This document shows positions 1-10,633 of a stretch of DNA of 38,054 nt, in pieces. The translations under genes and the position numbers were made by a program. Source of the stretch: Haplosporangium gracile (lineage: Eukaryota; Mortierellomycota; Mortierellomycetes; Mortierellales; Mortierellaceae). A model generated the notes under the pieces. That model was given only the letters and a program-made list of their open reading frames with translations, was not told the DNA's origin and made no database searches. Every line of letters starts with the position of its first letter. The stretch's first letter is position 1. The stretch lies in contig JAAAUF010000353.1 in the NCBI GenBank assembly GCA_015499985.1, forward strand, positions 1-38,054. The letters are read 5' to 3'.

Positions 1-1185
1 AGGGTTGTACCCCTTACGGCGAATGAAAGGGAACCAGTCGAAGAGACCCATGGTTCTGGGACATGTGGTTTTTTTTGGGGTTGGAAGAAAGGAATGTTCA
101 AAAGGATTGTTGTTTGCTGAAGTTGTATTCAAAAAGAAGTTGGCAAGAGTAGAGGAGCAGGAAAAGGCGAGCTTAAAACGTGGCGAGCCTTATTGCCATC
201 TTCCTAAATGCTTATTTCCAGCAATAATGGCAGCCAATTAGAGAATTATGGCGCCCATTGTCCTGTTTCCCCACGGTACCATGACGTCACATTCATGTTG
301 GAGTGGTGGCCACCGCAAGAGAACTGATATATGAGAACTATATCAACTACATAGCATTGAGAATGTAATTGAGGGGTTGCGTGGGTCAGGATGGCTCGAG
401 CTCGCAAATGAGATGAAGATATGAACGCCAAAAGAGAATAGATGAAAAGACGGGGAGAATGTATGAACGTATTCTATGTGCGAATGGTGTGTGGAAAACA
501 AAAAAAAGGTAAAAAGAAAGTTGAGGAGCGTTTTCTTGTTGTTTTCGATGGATATCTTTGAATCAATCGACCGAACCAACCAAAAATGAGAGCATGGGAT
601 AGCATGTCCAGGACCTGCATGGGGTCGTGTGGTCGTGTGGTCGACAGAAGGACGAGAAGGGAAGAGATAAAGAAAAGGAACGCATATTCTTTTATAATGA
701 AAAGATGAATAGCGTCGACAGAGTTGATAGAAACAGAAAAAAGAAAAAAGAAAAAAGAAAAAAAAGGGCAACTTGGGAATAGATAAAAACTGCAAGCAAA
801 CTAGCGGAAAGAAAGAGAGAGGATAAAACGTTGAGAGACAGTAAAGGAGGCAGCGGACGAGCGAGTCATTTTTTTTCATGTTTTTTTAGGTTCCTCTGCT
901 TCCTCTCCTTTTTTCACTCACCTACCCTCTTCCTTTCTTTTTCTTCTTTTTCTCATGCCTCGATCATCCTCTCGACTTGGACGACAACACCTCGACCCGC
1001 CTCGCCTGTCGCTCATTTGAATCCACTGCCATATTACTCAATCTAAATAACAACACACACCCCTCTATTGTTTTCTTCTTGACAAGCGCCAATCGACTCA
1101 CTACCACAACTACTTAAACAACAACAACAACAAGAAAAAAAATAGTGGGATAACCAAACAACTAACAAGAACAACATCCATCGCC
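1..1185. other. Upstream region of the cyclin gene, no supported gene
   Basis: No reading frame here resembles a known protein. The first 240 bases carry a 78-codon frame that lacks an ATG start and looks like chance. From about 480 to 830 the + strand is purine-rich with A-runs. From about 870 to 980 it becomes strongly pyrimidine-rich (C/T runs), followed by an A/C-rich leader up to the ATG at 1186. This pyrimidine block then A/C-rich leader is the pattern seen before several genes in this window and is probably the cyclin core promoter and 5' UTR. Confidence 0.5.
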
Positions 1186-2181
1186 ATGCATCTACAGCCA
1201 GGCTCAAACCATGTCTCGCCTTCACCAGAACCAACAGTGTCTTCACAACCGGCGCAGCCAGCAGGAGTGATCCTCGTCCCGGAATACTTTCACCAAGCCG
1301 ATATGAACCATCTCACCATCATGATTGGTATGTGACAATGGACAGAAAAGGAGAAACAACAGCCTGCATCTTGAAATGACTCTTGAGCAGGACAATAGAA
1401 CGCCAGAGAGAATAAGCAAACGGGTTCACCTCGACTTGTTTGATTATATAAAAGATCCATACTGGATGAGAGCTGACTGAGATTCTCCTTTTTTTTTCTC
1501 TTTTTCCATGTATTTCTCTTGGTCGTGGCACCCACTTTACCCACGCTAGCGGACATGCTCTGTCGACTCACGGCCCACAACGACCAAATACCCCTCACCT
1601 CCGCCAACCTGACCCGCTTTCACTCACGGGCGCCACCACAAATATCGGTTTACGACTACCTTCGGAGAATCGTCAAATACACCTCACTGGAACGAGCCTG
1701 CCTGCTCGTTATTCTAATATACATCGACCGTGTGTGCGAAAGAGTCAGGACGTTCACCATATCTTCGCTCACAGTACACCGATTCATCATTGCGTCCGTC
1801 ACTCTCGCAGCGAAAGCCGTCTGCGACTCTTATTGCACCAACTCTCACTATGCTAAGGTTGGAGGATTGAGCACACAGGAGCTAAACAGTCTGGAGGTCG
1901 AATTCTTGGGACTGATTGAGTGGCGAGTCGCTGTCGAGGGAACCATGATGCAGCGATACTATGTCAACCTGGTAAGGCAACACTCACGGTTCGAGATCGC
2001 AGAGTCTGTCCACCCTCACCATCACCACTCTGCATCGTACTCTCAGGACGGCGAGGATGACAACATGATCAGCAGTCCAGCCGGGTCTGAGGACGAGCCA
2101 GGCCAAAGCGAAGGCTCTGTCGTCGCAGAGACCGACTATGTAGAAGGACTACGAGATCAATGGGTGCCCATGGGAGAATAG
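1186..2181 (+). CDS. PHO80: PHO80-like cyclin (two exons)
   Basis: A Pho80/Pcl-type cyclin. In yeast this family binds the CDK Pho85 and, in the case of Pho80, controls the phosphate-starvation response by phosphorylating Pho4. Exons are 1186-1327 and 1550-2181, joined across a 222-bp intron (GTATGT...CTAG) that restores one frame of 257 residues. The cyclin box is clear: FHSRAPP at about residues 71-77 followed by ISVYDYLRRI, then a hydrophobic helix (ACLLVILIYIDRVC), then CTNSHYAKVGGLS and LNSLEVEFLGLIEWR. These are hallmarks of the Pho80 subfamily. The N-terminal 45 residues are Ser/Pro-rich, and the C-terminal tail after about residue 185 is His-, Ser- and acid-rich and probably disordered. 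The gene is convergent with RPB10, only 186 bp from its stop. Which member of the PHO80/PCL6/PCL7 group it is orthologous to is not settled. Confidence 0.88.
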
Positions 2182-2367
2182 AAATAGTAAAATAATAATC
2201 GTAATCTTTTAAAAGATATGGTACAAATGCCGTTTTATTATTTTCAATGCAATTTATCGCCTTTGACCTTGGGCGAGCTCCTCCGTTTCGTCAATGGACG
2301 CTTATCGCTTCAAATCCACGCTGCGTTCGAGAGCTAGCGACATATGATAAGGTATACAAAGAAATGG

Positions 2368-2923
2368 TCAATAAACAGATCGGTTATCAATATTCCAGTC
2401 TTCTAACACTGATGATACATAGAGTGGCGCCGTAACGACTGCAATAAAGCAGACATCCCACTTACGATTGTAGTGCAACAGCTTCTCGATCAAATCGACG
2501 TGCGTCAAGACCATGCGGCGGCAGCAGTATCTCTTAAGTCCAAGAGCGTCAAGGGCATCACTGGAAAAACAATAATGGAGAAGTCCAACAGACACAGTTA
2601 GTGTCTTGCCTGGAGTCTAGGGTTCAAGTCCATGCGTATGTCCATCCTCCTGTGAAAAAGAGTCGCGTGGTCGACAGGCTGAGTTCGCTGCAGTCCTGCG
2701 CCGTAACAAGATCGTTATTCGCTGAGCAAGGTCTTCTTAATTGCCAGTGGGTAGTGGTGGCGAGGTTGAATTGTCGATGGGAAGGAGAAATCCTGGAAGC
2801 TAAAAAGAAAGGAGAGAAGGAGACTCACCCCTCGCTGTAGTCGGACTGCAAAAGAGACAAGTAGTGATCCCACTTGTTTCCGATGACCTTTCCGCAGGAG
2901 AAACAACGAACAGGGATGATCAT
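2368..2923 (-). CDS. RPB10: RNA polymerase subunit RPABC5/Rpb10 (three exons)
   Basis: The small zinc-binding subunit shared by RNA polymerases I, II and III. Exons on the minus strand are 2829-2923, 2466-2560 and 2368-2408, giving 76 residues. The start [18 protein letters not shown] carries the first CxxC pair, and [15 protein letters not shown] carries the CC pair of the family zinc site, followed by the conserved HVDLIEKLL helix. Phase is kept at both junctions (GG|T and C|TG). The last exon is the weak point. After LLHYN there is a good GTAAGT donor with two possible acceptors: one 27 nt away (in frame, even when unspliced) and one at 2409. The second gives LLED, closest to the usual NPLEK-type ending, followed by a short extra tail. 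Family members are about 65-71 residues, so this copy is slightly long. It is divergent from UPF3. Confidence 0.92.
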
Positions 2924-3194
2924 TTTGTGTTATGTAGTGTCGGCGGTTTGTTGATGGTTTGTGAACAAAGAAACAAAAAAAAATGCTGAGCATCATTCGA
3001 CCAATAACACAAAAAAAAAATGCGCTTGCGTGACCGCCAAGGGCCTTCATCGAGCCAAGCCACCGACTCCAGATAGACAGCCAGACCGAGAAACCCGCTA
3101 GAACAAGCGGCATCTCTCGCTTCACCCCCACCTCAACTTTTTTCTCCGCTCGCCTCTTTCTCCTTCATCTTCCCAACAAGCGCGACGTTTCCTC
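2924..3194. promoter_or_regulatory. Divergent RPB10/UPF3 promoter
   Basis: A 271-bp gap separates the ATG of RPB10 (reading left) from the ATG of UPF3 (reading right), so both promoters and 5' UTRs must fit here. It contains two A-runs at about 2970-2980 and 3010-3020 and a C/T-rich stretch just before the UPF3 start. No clear TATA box is visible. Confidence 0.6.
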
Positions 3195-4942
3195 ATGAGC
3201 ACAAAGACAGCACCATCAAAGCGCTCAGCAAGAACAAAGGGTCCCAGCAGGGGGCAGGCAAAGTCCAAGATTGTTGTTCGTCGACTTCCTGCCAACCTTC
3301 CAGAACACGTCTTCATGGACTCCATCAAGGGACTTGTGCCCGACTCAGCTCTCGACAGACCAACCACTTGGGTTGCAGGAAAAGTTAGCAAAAAGTATTT
3401 CCGCATGAAGATGACAATATGCATAGAGGATGCTTCGTTGCTATCAAGGTACCTTATTTTGTATACTCACTCTGGCCCGTTTATGCCTTCTTAGTCCTGT
3501 GAAAGCAAACACCTTCGCGCGCGCCTACATCTACTTTAAGAACGAGAAGCTCGCACTCGAGTTTCAAAAGACCTACCACGGACACACCTTTGTGGATCGA
3601 CATGGGAACGAAGGCAAAGCTCACGTAGAGTTTGCTCCCTTTCAAAAGATACCCCGTGAGCAGCGCAGGGCAGACACCAAGCAAGGAACTATTGAAGAAG
3701 GTACGACTTTCAGACAATGCCGCAGTCATTCGAGTTAACTGGTACCTTCTCACATTTATGTTCTAAACCTCGTACTCCTTTTTGTTTGTGGTTAGACTCG
3801 GACTACATTGCATTTCTTAAGTCTTTGACAGCAGACCCAACTGATGCCGAGAAGGAAATGAAACTTTCGGGAACCGAACAACGTAAGTGGCTACTAAGCA
3901 TATCATTACCCTACCATGCAATGACAAAGCTGTGGAATGACGCTAATCGTTCTGTTTTACAATACTTGTAGTGCTGAAGGAGAGCGCTATCAATCCAAAG
4001 TCAACACCTCTCTTGGAAGCACTGAGGGCACAAAAGGCTGCTGTACAGGCCAAGGCTCTGGCTGCCAAGTTGGCTGCCCGTCAGGCGAGACAAGCAGGGA
4101 AAGCAGGAATTTCTAGTGCTGGCAAAGTACAGATCACTATCCTCGCCAACAGGAACGCAAAAGATGCCGCAAACAAAGCAGGAACCGCTGCATCGGCAAA
4201 CGCGGCTGGATCGACAAGCAACAAGTCTCAGCCTCCACAAGGCAAGAAGGCAGCACAAGCATCCGAACCTGAGAGCGCGCAGGGAGCAAAACCAAAACGG
4301 GAGAGGAAGCGCCGAGACAGAGCAAGCAAACGGACAGGAAATGAAGCAGTTTCGACAAGCAACAGCAATCAACAACAAGGAGACTCGGCCTCACCCCAGA
4401 TCACACTGTTAAAGCCCAAGAATGTCCAAGGATCTCAGTCCTCCAACTCAGCGGCACAAGGCTCAGGGCAGCAGGAGGTGCGTCCACAGTCTGTTCAAAA
4501 CCAATTCAGCCAAGGAGGATCCAATTCTGGTCGTCGAGGACAGCAAAATCAAGGGAACTACAATAATCAGGGCAACAACGGCAATAGCGGCAACGCGGCG
4601 CAAACTGGAAATGCAGGTTCGGCAGGCAACGCCAAAAAGGATCCCGCTCAGCCCGCCAACGCAGAGGGAGGTCAGGGTCGTTCAGGACGCTCGCGCCGGA
4701 ATCGAGGCGACCGTGCAAAGCAGGATCCCAAAACAGGGTGCGACAATGCGGCTGGAGGTAACCCCAGCACCAACTCCAACTCCAGCTCTACTCCCAACAC
4801 AAACAGCAATAACAATACGAATAGCGGATCCAATGCTGGAAACAAACCTGAGGGTCAAAGTGGTGGAGGACGTTCGGGTCGTAATCGACGCGGTCGTGGC
4901 GGCGGTCAGGAGAACTCGACCATGTCTGCTGCACAATCATAG
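3195..4942 (+). CDS. UPF3: Nonsense-mediated decay factor UPF3 (four exons)
   Basis: UPF3 links UPF2 to the mRNP in nonsense-mediated mRNA decay. Exons are 3195-3448, 3495-3700, 3796-3882 and 3972-4942; phases match at each junction and give 505 residues. Intron 1 is only 46 nt. The Smg4/UPF3 RNP-like domain covers about residues 24-165: KIVVRRLPANLPE, RAYIYFKN, HVEFAPFQKIP, then the typical GTIEEDSDYIAFLKSL. It is followed by TPLLEALRAQKAA and an Ala/Lys/Gln helix. The last 270 residues are low complexity (Gln, Asn, Gly, Ser, Ala) with two related Arg/Gly boxes (GRSGRSRRNRG and GRSGRNRRGRGGG) that probably bind RNA. An obvious exon-junction-complex-binding motif is not visible at the C terminus. 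Start chosen as the first in-frame ATG before the domain. Confidence 0.93.
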
Positions 4943-5571
4943 GCGTCCACCCTCATGGTATTTTGATCGGGTGGTGGCAATGGTGGCAGGCGAAGAAGCT
5001 TTCTGTACCGACAATTGGCTTCTGCAAATATCACCGTTTAATCGCAGCGCATTGCTAATCCACCACTTGCGTTATCCGTTGCGTTACCCGTTGCGTTGCA
5101 CTTTGGCTGAGAGATGATGCCCCACAAATAATAAACAGAAGAAAAAAAGCCGGATGAATGCTTGATCGAGTTATGGTTTGTGAAGGAGCTCGGGAAACCT
5201 CGAAACGGCAGGGTGCGCAGACAGACCGCTTAGAAAGTGACTGTTTGCGTTCTACTTGAATCGCCGTTCTTTGAAATTCAACTGTGAATGCTTACCCCTT
5301 CGCTCCCCGTCGCTGTCGTCTTCCGCTCCTTATTTCTTTATTTCTTTCCCCCTATTGACCTTCCGCTTCTTTTCGTTCCTTATCCTCCTTTCGTTATCTT
5401 TTCATACCCACTCTCTCAACTCTTCTCTCCTATCCTTCACTTCTCACTCTCCATTCGACACAAACCCTGTGCATACTCTCACTTCGAACTTGCTCACTCG
5501 TTGCTGCATCCAATCCACCTCCTTTGTCAAGAAGATCATCAGCCAGACACCAGCGACGCGCCCAAAACGCA
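4943..5571. other. UPF3 3' end and pyrimidine-rich leader of the UbiB kinase gene
   Basis: The first 250 bases are UPF3 3' UTR, with AATAATAAA near 5127. From about 5290 to 5500 the + strand is almost pure C/T with TTCTTT and CCTTTC blocks, probably the promoter/leader of the next gene. Because stop codons need A, C/T-rich DNA is open in all frames. One such frame begins with ATG at 5288 and ends TGA at 5575, overlapping the kinase ATG as ATGA. Whether it lies in the transcript is unknown. Confidence 0.5.
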
Positions 5572-8004
5572 ATGACCCTGTCTCGGCTTACAATCGCCTC
5601 ATTGCGTCGAGGAACTCTCTCCCCGTCCTTGCAGACCGACTCGGTTGGACTTCATTTCCAAAGAGCAACGAGAACTCCCTCCCAACAACGACTCGGCTCA
5701 ACTTTCACCTCACCCTTGTCGTTATCGTCCAACGCAAAATATGCGGCAACGCGTCATACAAGACAAACTCGTCATTCTTCGGTCTTGTCACGGATATCTC
5801 TTTCATCCAGTTGGCGACACTATGTCATACCTGCAGTAGTGACGCAGGGCGGTCTTGCCCTCTTTGGCACCGGTATCCATCTGGAGGCCAGAGACCTCCC
5901 CGTGCATCACCACCACGCAAAACCCGCTCATCCTATCCCCTACATCAAGACTGAGATCATCAGGGAAGCTGCTCAGGACCCCTCCTTTTGGCGTCGGTTA
6001 AGACAGCAACTCGAGGATCTATGGGAGGATTATGTTGTACATCCTGTCCTTACAATCTGGCGATTTGGAGTTCTCACTCTTATCTTTTTGCCGCTCATCA
6101 TTACGGTCCCTGCAGTCTTTATTGGAGAGAGGAACAAGGAACTGAGTGACGAGAGGTCAGGGACTTTGTGGTGGTACAGTCTCTTGGTCAAGCACATGGA
6201 GTTGGCAGGCCCTACGTTCATCAAGGTGATTTGTGGTCCTCATATTGTGTCTGACTTTAAATCCCCGCACACTGGTGTTGGAGTAATTGAACAGGTGACG
6301 ATATAAACGGTAATTTTTAAACAGGCATGATATTTTCTCTATTACGTGCACAACATAGTTATCACAATGGGCCGCGTCAAGGACCGACATTTTCCCGACT
6401 CAGCTTTGCATCATGCTGTCAAAACTGCACAACCAGGTCGATCCTCACTCGCTACAACATACCCGGCGCACAATCGAGGCCGCGTTTGGAGGCCGCAAAC
6501 TAGAGGACATCTTTGACGAGTTCATTGAGACTCCTCTAGGCATTGGCGCCATTGCCCAGGTGTATCGTGGACGACTTAAGCCCGGCATCGCTTTGCATTT
6601 CGAACCCGAGGAGGACACTGAGAACAAGGACGACGGATCGGTCATTCAGAAGCTCAGCAGCGTCGCCAAAACACAGGACCACAACAAGCCCAAAAAACTC
6701 AAGACAGAGGTTGCCATCAAGGTACTTCATCCAAAAGTTGCACGGACGGTGGACAGAGACTTGGCAATCATGAGGTTTTTTGCCAACATCATCCACCATA
6801 TACCAACAATGAGATGGATCGCACTTCCGGACCAGGTGGCCATGTTTGGCGAGATGATGCAGGAGCAGCTGGACCTACGAATCGAGGCCAAAAACTTGGA
6901 GATCTTTCAGCGCAACTTTCGCGACCGGTATACGGTGACCTTCCCCACAGCTCTCAAGCAGTTTGCAACCAGAGAGATGCTGATTGAGGAATTCGTTGAC
7001 GCTTTACCTCTGAAGACCATTCTTCAAAAAGGCGCTGGACCCTTCGACTCTAAGATTGCGGATATTGGTCTCGATGGCTTCCTGGTAAGGACAGTGAGCA
7101 GCCACTTCGTTCTGTCGTCATGTTCAAGTGAAGTATGTTCTCACATGAAAATCTATGCGCTCCAAAAAAAACGAAATAGAGGATGTTGATCTTTGACAAT
7201 TTCGTGCATGCAGACTTGCATCCAGGCAACATCTTCGTTCGCTTCTACAACCCCTCGGCCAACAATTTGTTCAAGCAAATCCTGTCGAGGCTGAAAGGCG
7301 AGGAACAAAACACTATCTCCAGCACGGACGAGGCTACCATGCGACTGAGGGCTGTTCCTGAAGGCAATAACGAGGCATGGATGCGCGAGCTCGAGTGTCT
7401 CTACAACGAAGGTTTTCGGCCACAGGTGGTCTTTATCGACGCAGGACTTATCTCGGAGCTCTCGAGCAAGAACCGACGCGACTTTTTGGATCTTTTCCAT
7501 GCACTTGCAGAGTTTGACGGATACAGGGCAGGAAAGTTGATGATAGAGCGCTGCCAGTCTCCCGAGAGTGTGCTTGACGGGGAGGTGTTTGCTCTTCGGA
7601 TGCAGAAGTTGATCCTTGGGGTCAAGGAGACAGCCATGTCGCTGGGCAAGATCAAGATTGCGGAACTGTTGTCGGAAGTCATGGCGATGGTTCGCACGCA
7701 CCACGTTCCAATGGAGGGCGACTTTGCTAACGTAGTGATTTCGATCTTGATTCTGGAGGGCATTGGACGGCAATTGAACCCCAACATTGATCTGTTCAAG
7801 ACGGCGCTTCCTATCTTGAGACAGCTTGGTCGTCAGGATGGTGGACGCGGCATGGTAGAAGGAGTCAAGGAGTTGCCTGGAGGAGGAGGCTGGTGGATCA
7901 AGATGTGGTTCTTGCTTGAGGCAAGGCAATGGGCACACGAGACCCTAGAGTCGACCACCACGGTAGATCGGCACCTTGACGTCCTTCTCCACCCCGCCAT
8001 TTAG
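5572..8004 (+). CDS. CQD1: Mitochondrial UbiB/ADCK-family atypical kinase, ADCK2/Cqd1-like
   Basis: An atypical kinase-like protein of the UbiB (ABC1/ADCK) family, which acts on coenzyme Q homeostasis in mitochondria; closest in features to animal ADCK2 and yeast Cqd1. Exons are 5572-6225, 6359-7084 and 7180-8004, all in phase 0, giving 734 residues. The first 75 residues are rich in Arg and Ser with almost no acid, as in a mitochondrial presequence. A hydrophobic segment near residue 175 (FGVLTLIFLPLIITVPAVF) is a likely membrane span. Family motifs in order: FIKLSQWAASRTDIFP (the KxGQ motif, here KLSQ), IGAIAQVYRG (Ala-rich loop), VAIKVLHP with the ATP-site lysine near 339, HADLHPGN with the catalytic Asp near 472, and FIDAGL near 547 replacing DFG. 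DAG is what I expect for the ADCK2 branch. The Gly-to-Ser change in KxGQ is notable. First in-frame ATG used as start. Confidence 0.87.
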
Positions 8005-8132
8005 ACCTACTAAATTAAAACGCTCACATCGCCGTCACAGAACCGACTTTTTTCCCCCCAGCAGGAAAAATTGTTGTCACTATTTCATTCTTTTCACCCA
8101 ACGCCATTCATTCAGATCTACTTTACTTCGAC

Positions 8133-10558
8133 ATGAAGATCAACGAACCCGTGGTCGAACATGTATACACGCCAACTTTTTATTTCGACCAACTGCCCAA
8201 CAACAGGCATCCTTCTTCAGATAATAGTACACCCACTGACTCGGACTTGCACTCGGTGAACAAACCAAACAAGGCGCAATGGTATCGAGCTGTAGTAGCA
8301 CCTGTTGACTTCGACAAGGCCACCTTCTGGCAGGTTCTGGTACTGTCCTCAGGCTTGATTCCCTTTTTGCTATAGCCAATTGACTTCTTAGAGAATGTAG
8401 AGCAATGACCAAATAACTCATACGAAAATGTGGAACTTAGGAACGGTGGATTCTAGAGGCACCGTCGATCATCCCACCTATCTCCAAGGTGAAAATCCTA
8501 CAAACAACAGCCACCTCAGCGGAAGATCAGGATACCCAAACATCGTCCGAGGACAGGAGCAGCATCCATGCAACGATTCATGGGAAGGAACTGGATTTGT
8601 TGGACGGACTGGTGCCGTTCAAGAGTATACGTCGGCAATTGATCCCCAAACGAGCGGATAAGGATCCCATTATGGAAGAGCAGCTCTATTACTGTCGCGA
8701 TACCCGTCAAATTCAGGAGCAGGAGCAGGACAATGGTGTGGACATCATAGTAGCATCAGCAGAACTGAAGGTCCCTAACCAAGCGATCTTTGCGCCCATC
8801 ATTGCGCGCACTATCTCGGCTGATTTGGAACGGGAGGCAGAAGAGGGCGAAATCAAGATCATGACGGAAACATTACCGTTTTACTACCCAAAAGTGCGCG
8901 GGTTTCGATATGGATACCAGCCTGACCCTGAGGAGGCTTCTGAAGATAAAGAGGACCATCATGGCGACAATCATCACCATGATCAGGATGACGGCGAGAT
9001 GGAGAATGATAATCTGAACAAGCAAGGACAAAGTGATGACGAGAAGCAATCTACTCCAGTACCGGCGCCCAAGAAGAAGCATGCACCCAAGAACCGGATC
9101 ATCAGTCAGCGGACAGGATGGCTTTCACTTGATCTGTATCTGAAGGGCGACGAAGGAGAGTTCACCGACAAGACTGTAAGTTATCAATTTCAAGACGATG
9201 ATATTCGATCTACTTGTTCGTATTCACCCCCTGGATTTGCGCGAACACTTTTATTTAAATTACCTTTTTTCGATGTAGCAATACGCGTTCAAGGAACTGT
9301 TCAAGAAACTCTACAAATGGGGCAACAACACCACAAAGGGCTTTACAAAGAGCAGGGTCCAACACGACGTCATGGTTCCCAAGGACCTATATCTCAAGAC
9401 CTATGCCAGGATGAAGGAGGCCCATGCCCAGAAATGGGTAAAGTCCTGGCCGGAAAGGACAGATCCGACCAAATTTGTCTTTGAGGATATTGCGATTGCT
9501 GCTTGGTTGGTTGCCCTTTGGAAGCTTGAGCGGGAATCGACTGTAATTGATGTTGATGCGGCTGGATCTAAAGGGACAACGAGAAAGAAGCAGACGTTTG
9601 TGGATCTAGGATGCGGGAATGGCTTGTTGACCCATATCTTGAACGAGGAGGGACACAAGGGCACGGGTGTTGATATTGTGTCGCGGAAAGTCTGGAATAT
9701 CTATGGTCCCAATACTGAACTGAAAGGTATGACGCGCCTTTTTTTTGAAACGTTCAGATTTTTTTTCCTGCGTAGCCGAGTTGAAGAGCACGATCTCACC
9801 AGTATTTTAACGTGTCCTTTTTGGCGTACCACTTCTCCTCTCTTAGTGGAAACTCTGATCCCGAACGAGCTCGTGTACGAAGATGTGGACTGGATTATCG
9901 GTAACCATGCTGATGAACTGGCCCCCTGGGTGCCCATCATTGCCTCACGCTCCAAACCACTCACTAGGTAACCTCACTCACACAACCGAAAGATTATTAT
10001 CATTACAGTCATAGGTTAACTACTAAGAAAGAAAGCTTTACATTTTTCGGAAACACATTGGTTTTGCAAAAGTCACAATTTCTAATCACCCATATCTCTC
10101 TTTCTCTTTTAACATCGTTTAATGATGGTAGGTTTGTGGTGATTCCTTGCTGCTTCTTTGACCTGAACGGCAGCCGATACCAGTTTGCCAAGGGTGCGCC
10201 TGACGGGAAGTATAAAGCCTACCAGGGTTATATTAGTCAAGTAATCGAGACGTGTGGGTATGAGCTCCAGACGGAGGTCTTGAGGATACCCAGTACCAAG
10301 AACATTGCCCTTGTTGGAATGTCCAGGAGGCGGAAACGTGGTAGTGATGATACCAAGTCACTAGAAAAAGGACCTGGCGAGGACGAGGAGGACGAGGACG
10401 AGAGGGAAAGGACCCGTAGGAGGGTCGATGAGCTTGTCGCCAAGAGTGGCGTGTTTGTGGCCCGTATCTCGGATAAGGAGAAGCAGGCTTTTCAAAAAGC
10501 CAAAAATACTGCCAAACTCACCAAGGAGGCCAATCCANNNNNNNNNNAACAACATTGA
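8133..10558 (+). CDS. TRM44: tRNA Um44 2'-O-methyltransferase TRM44 (five exons, gapped C terminus)
   Basis: TRM44 (TRMT44/METTL19) methylates the 2'-O of U44 in serine tRNAs. Proposed exons are 8133-8339, 8441-9175, 9279-9726, 9847-9967 and 10132-10558, about 645 residues including unknown ones. The SAM-binding motif FVDLGCGNG is at about residues 421-429, followed by HILNEEGHKGTGVDI and RKVWNIY. Later segments, VDWIIGNHADELAPWVPIIASRS and FVVIPCCFFDLNGSRYQ, are characteristic of the family. The intron 1 donor is uncertain: GTACTG at 8340 gives FWQVLERWILEAP, while GTTCTG at 8334 gives FWQERWILEAP. Acidic, His-rich and Lys-rich linkers occur around residues 190-290. Ten Ns at 10538-10547 fall inside the last exon, so the final residues and the stop are not certain. 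The start lies 128 bp after the kinase stop, and the gene is convergent with the RasGAP-like gene, 75 bp from its stop. Confidence 0.9.
10538..10547. other. Assembly gap (10 N)
   Basis: Ten consecutive Ns in the last exon of TRM44. A run of exactly ten is probably a fixed-length gap placeholder, so the real missing length and the downstream reading frame are unknown. Confidence 0.98.
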
Positions 10559-10633
10559 AGACGTCCAAAATGTACAATAATAAACTAGATTTAGTTTGAT
10601 GTCTAGAAGAAAAAATAAGGAAAGGTTGACTAT

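Noticed and set aside
343..879. 178-codon minus-strand frame upstream of the cyclin gene
   Set aside because: It is Phe/Ser/Leu-rich because the strand is C/T-rich; stops are rare in such DNA, and there is no protein-like pattern.
2615..2635. tRNA B-box-like GGTTCAAGTCC inside RPB10 intron 1
   Set aside because: Flanking sequence does not form the other tRNA arms.
4001..4378. Minus-strand frame opposite UPF3
   Set aside because: Cys/Leu/Ser-rich complement of the Ala/Lys/Gln-rich UPF3 coding strand; no independent support.
4422..5117. 231-codon + frame overlapping UPF3
   Set aside because: It is a shadow of the low-complexity last exon of UPF3, which is fixed by family similarity and splice phase.
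8428..8661. Separate small gene at the start of TRM44 exon 2
   Set aside because: The frame that continues into conserved TRM44 sequence is a different one, and this frame ends without any family match.
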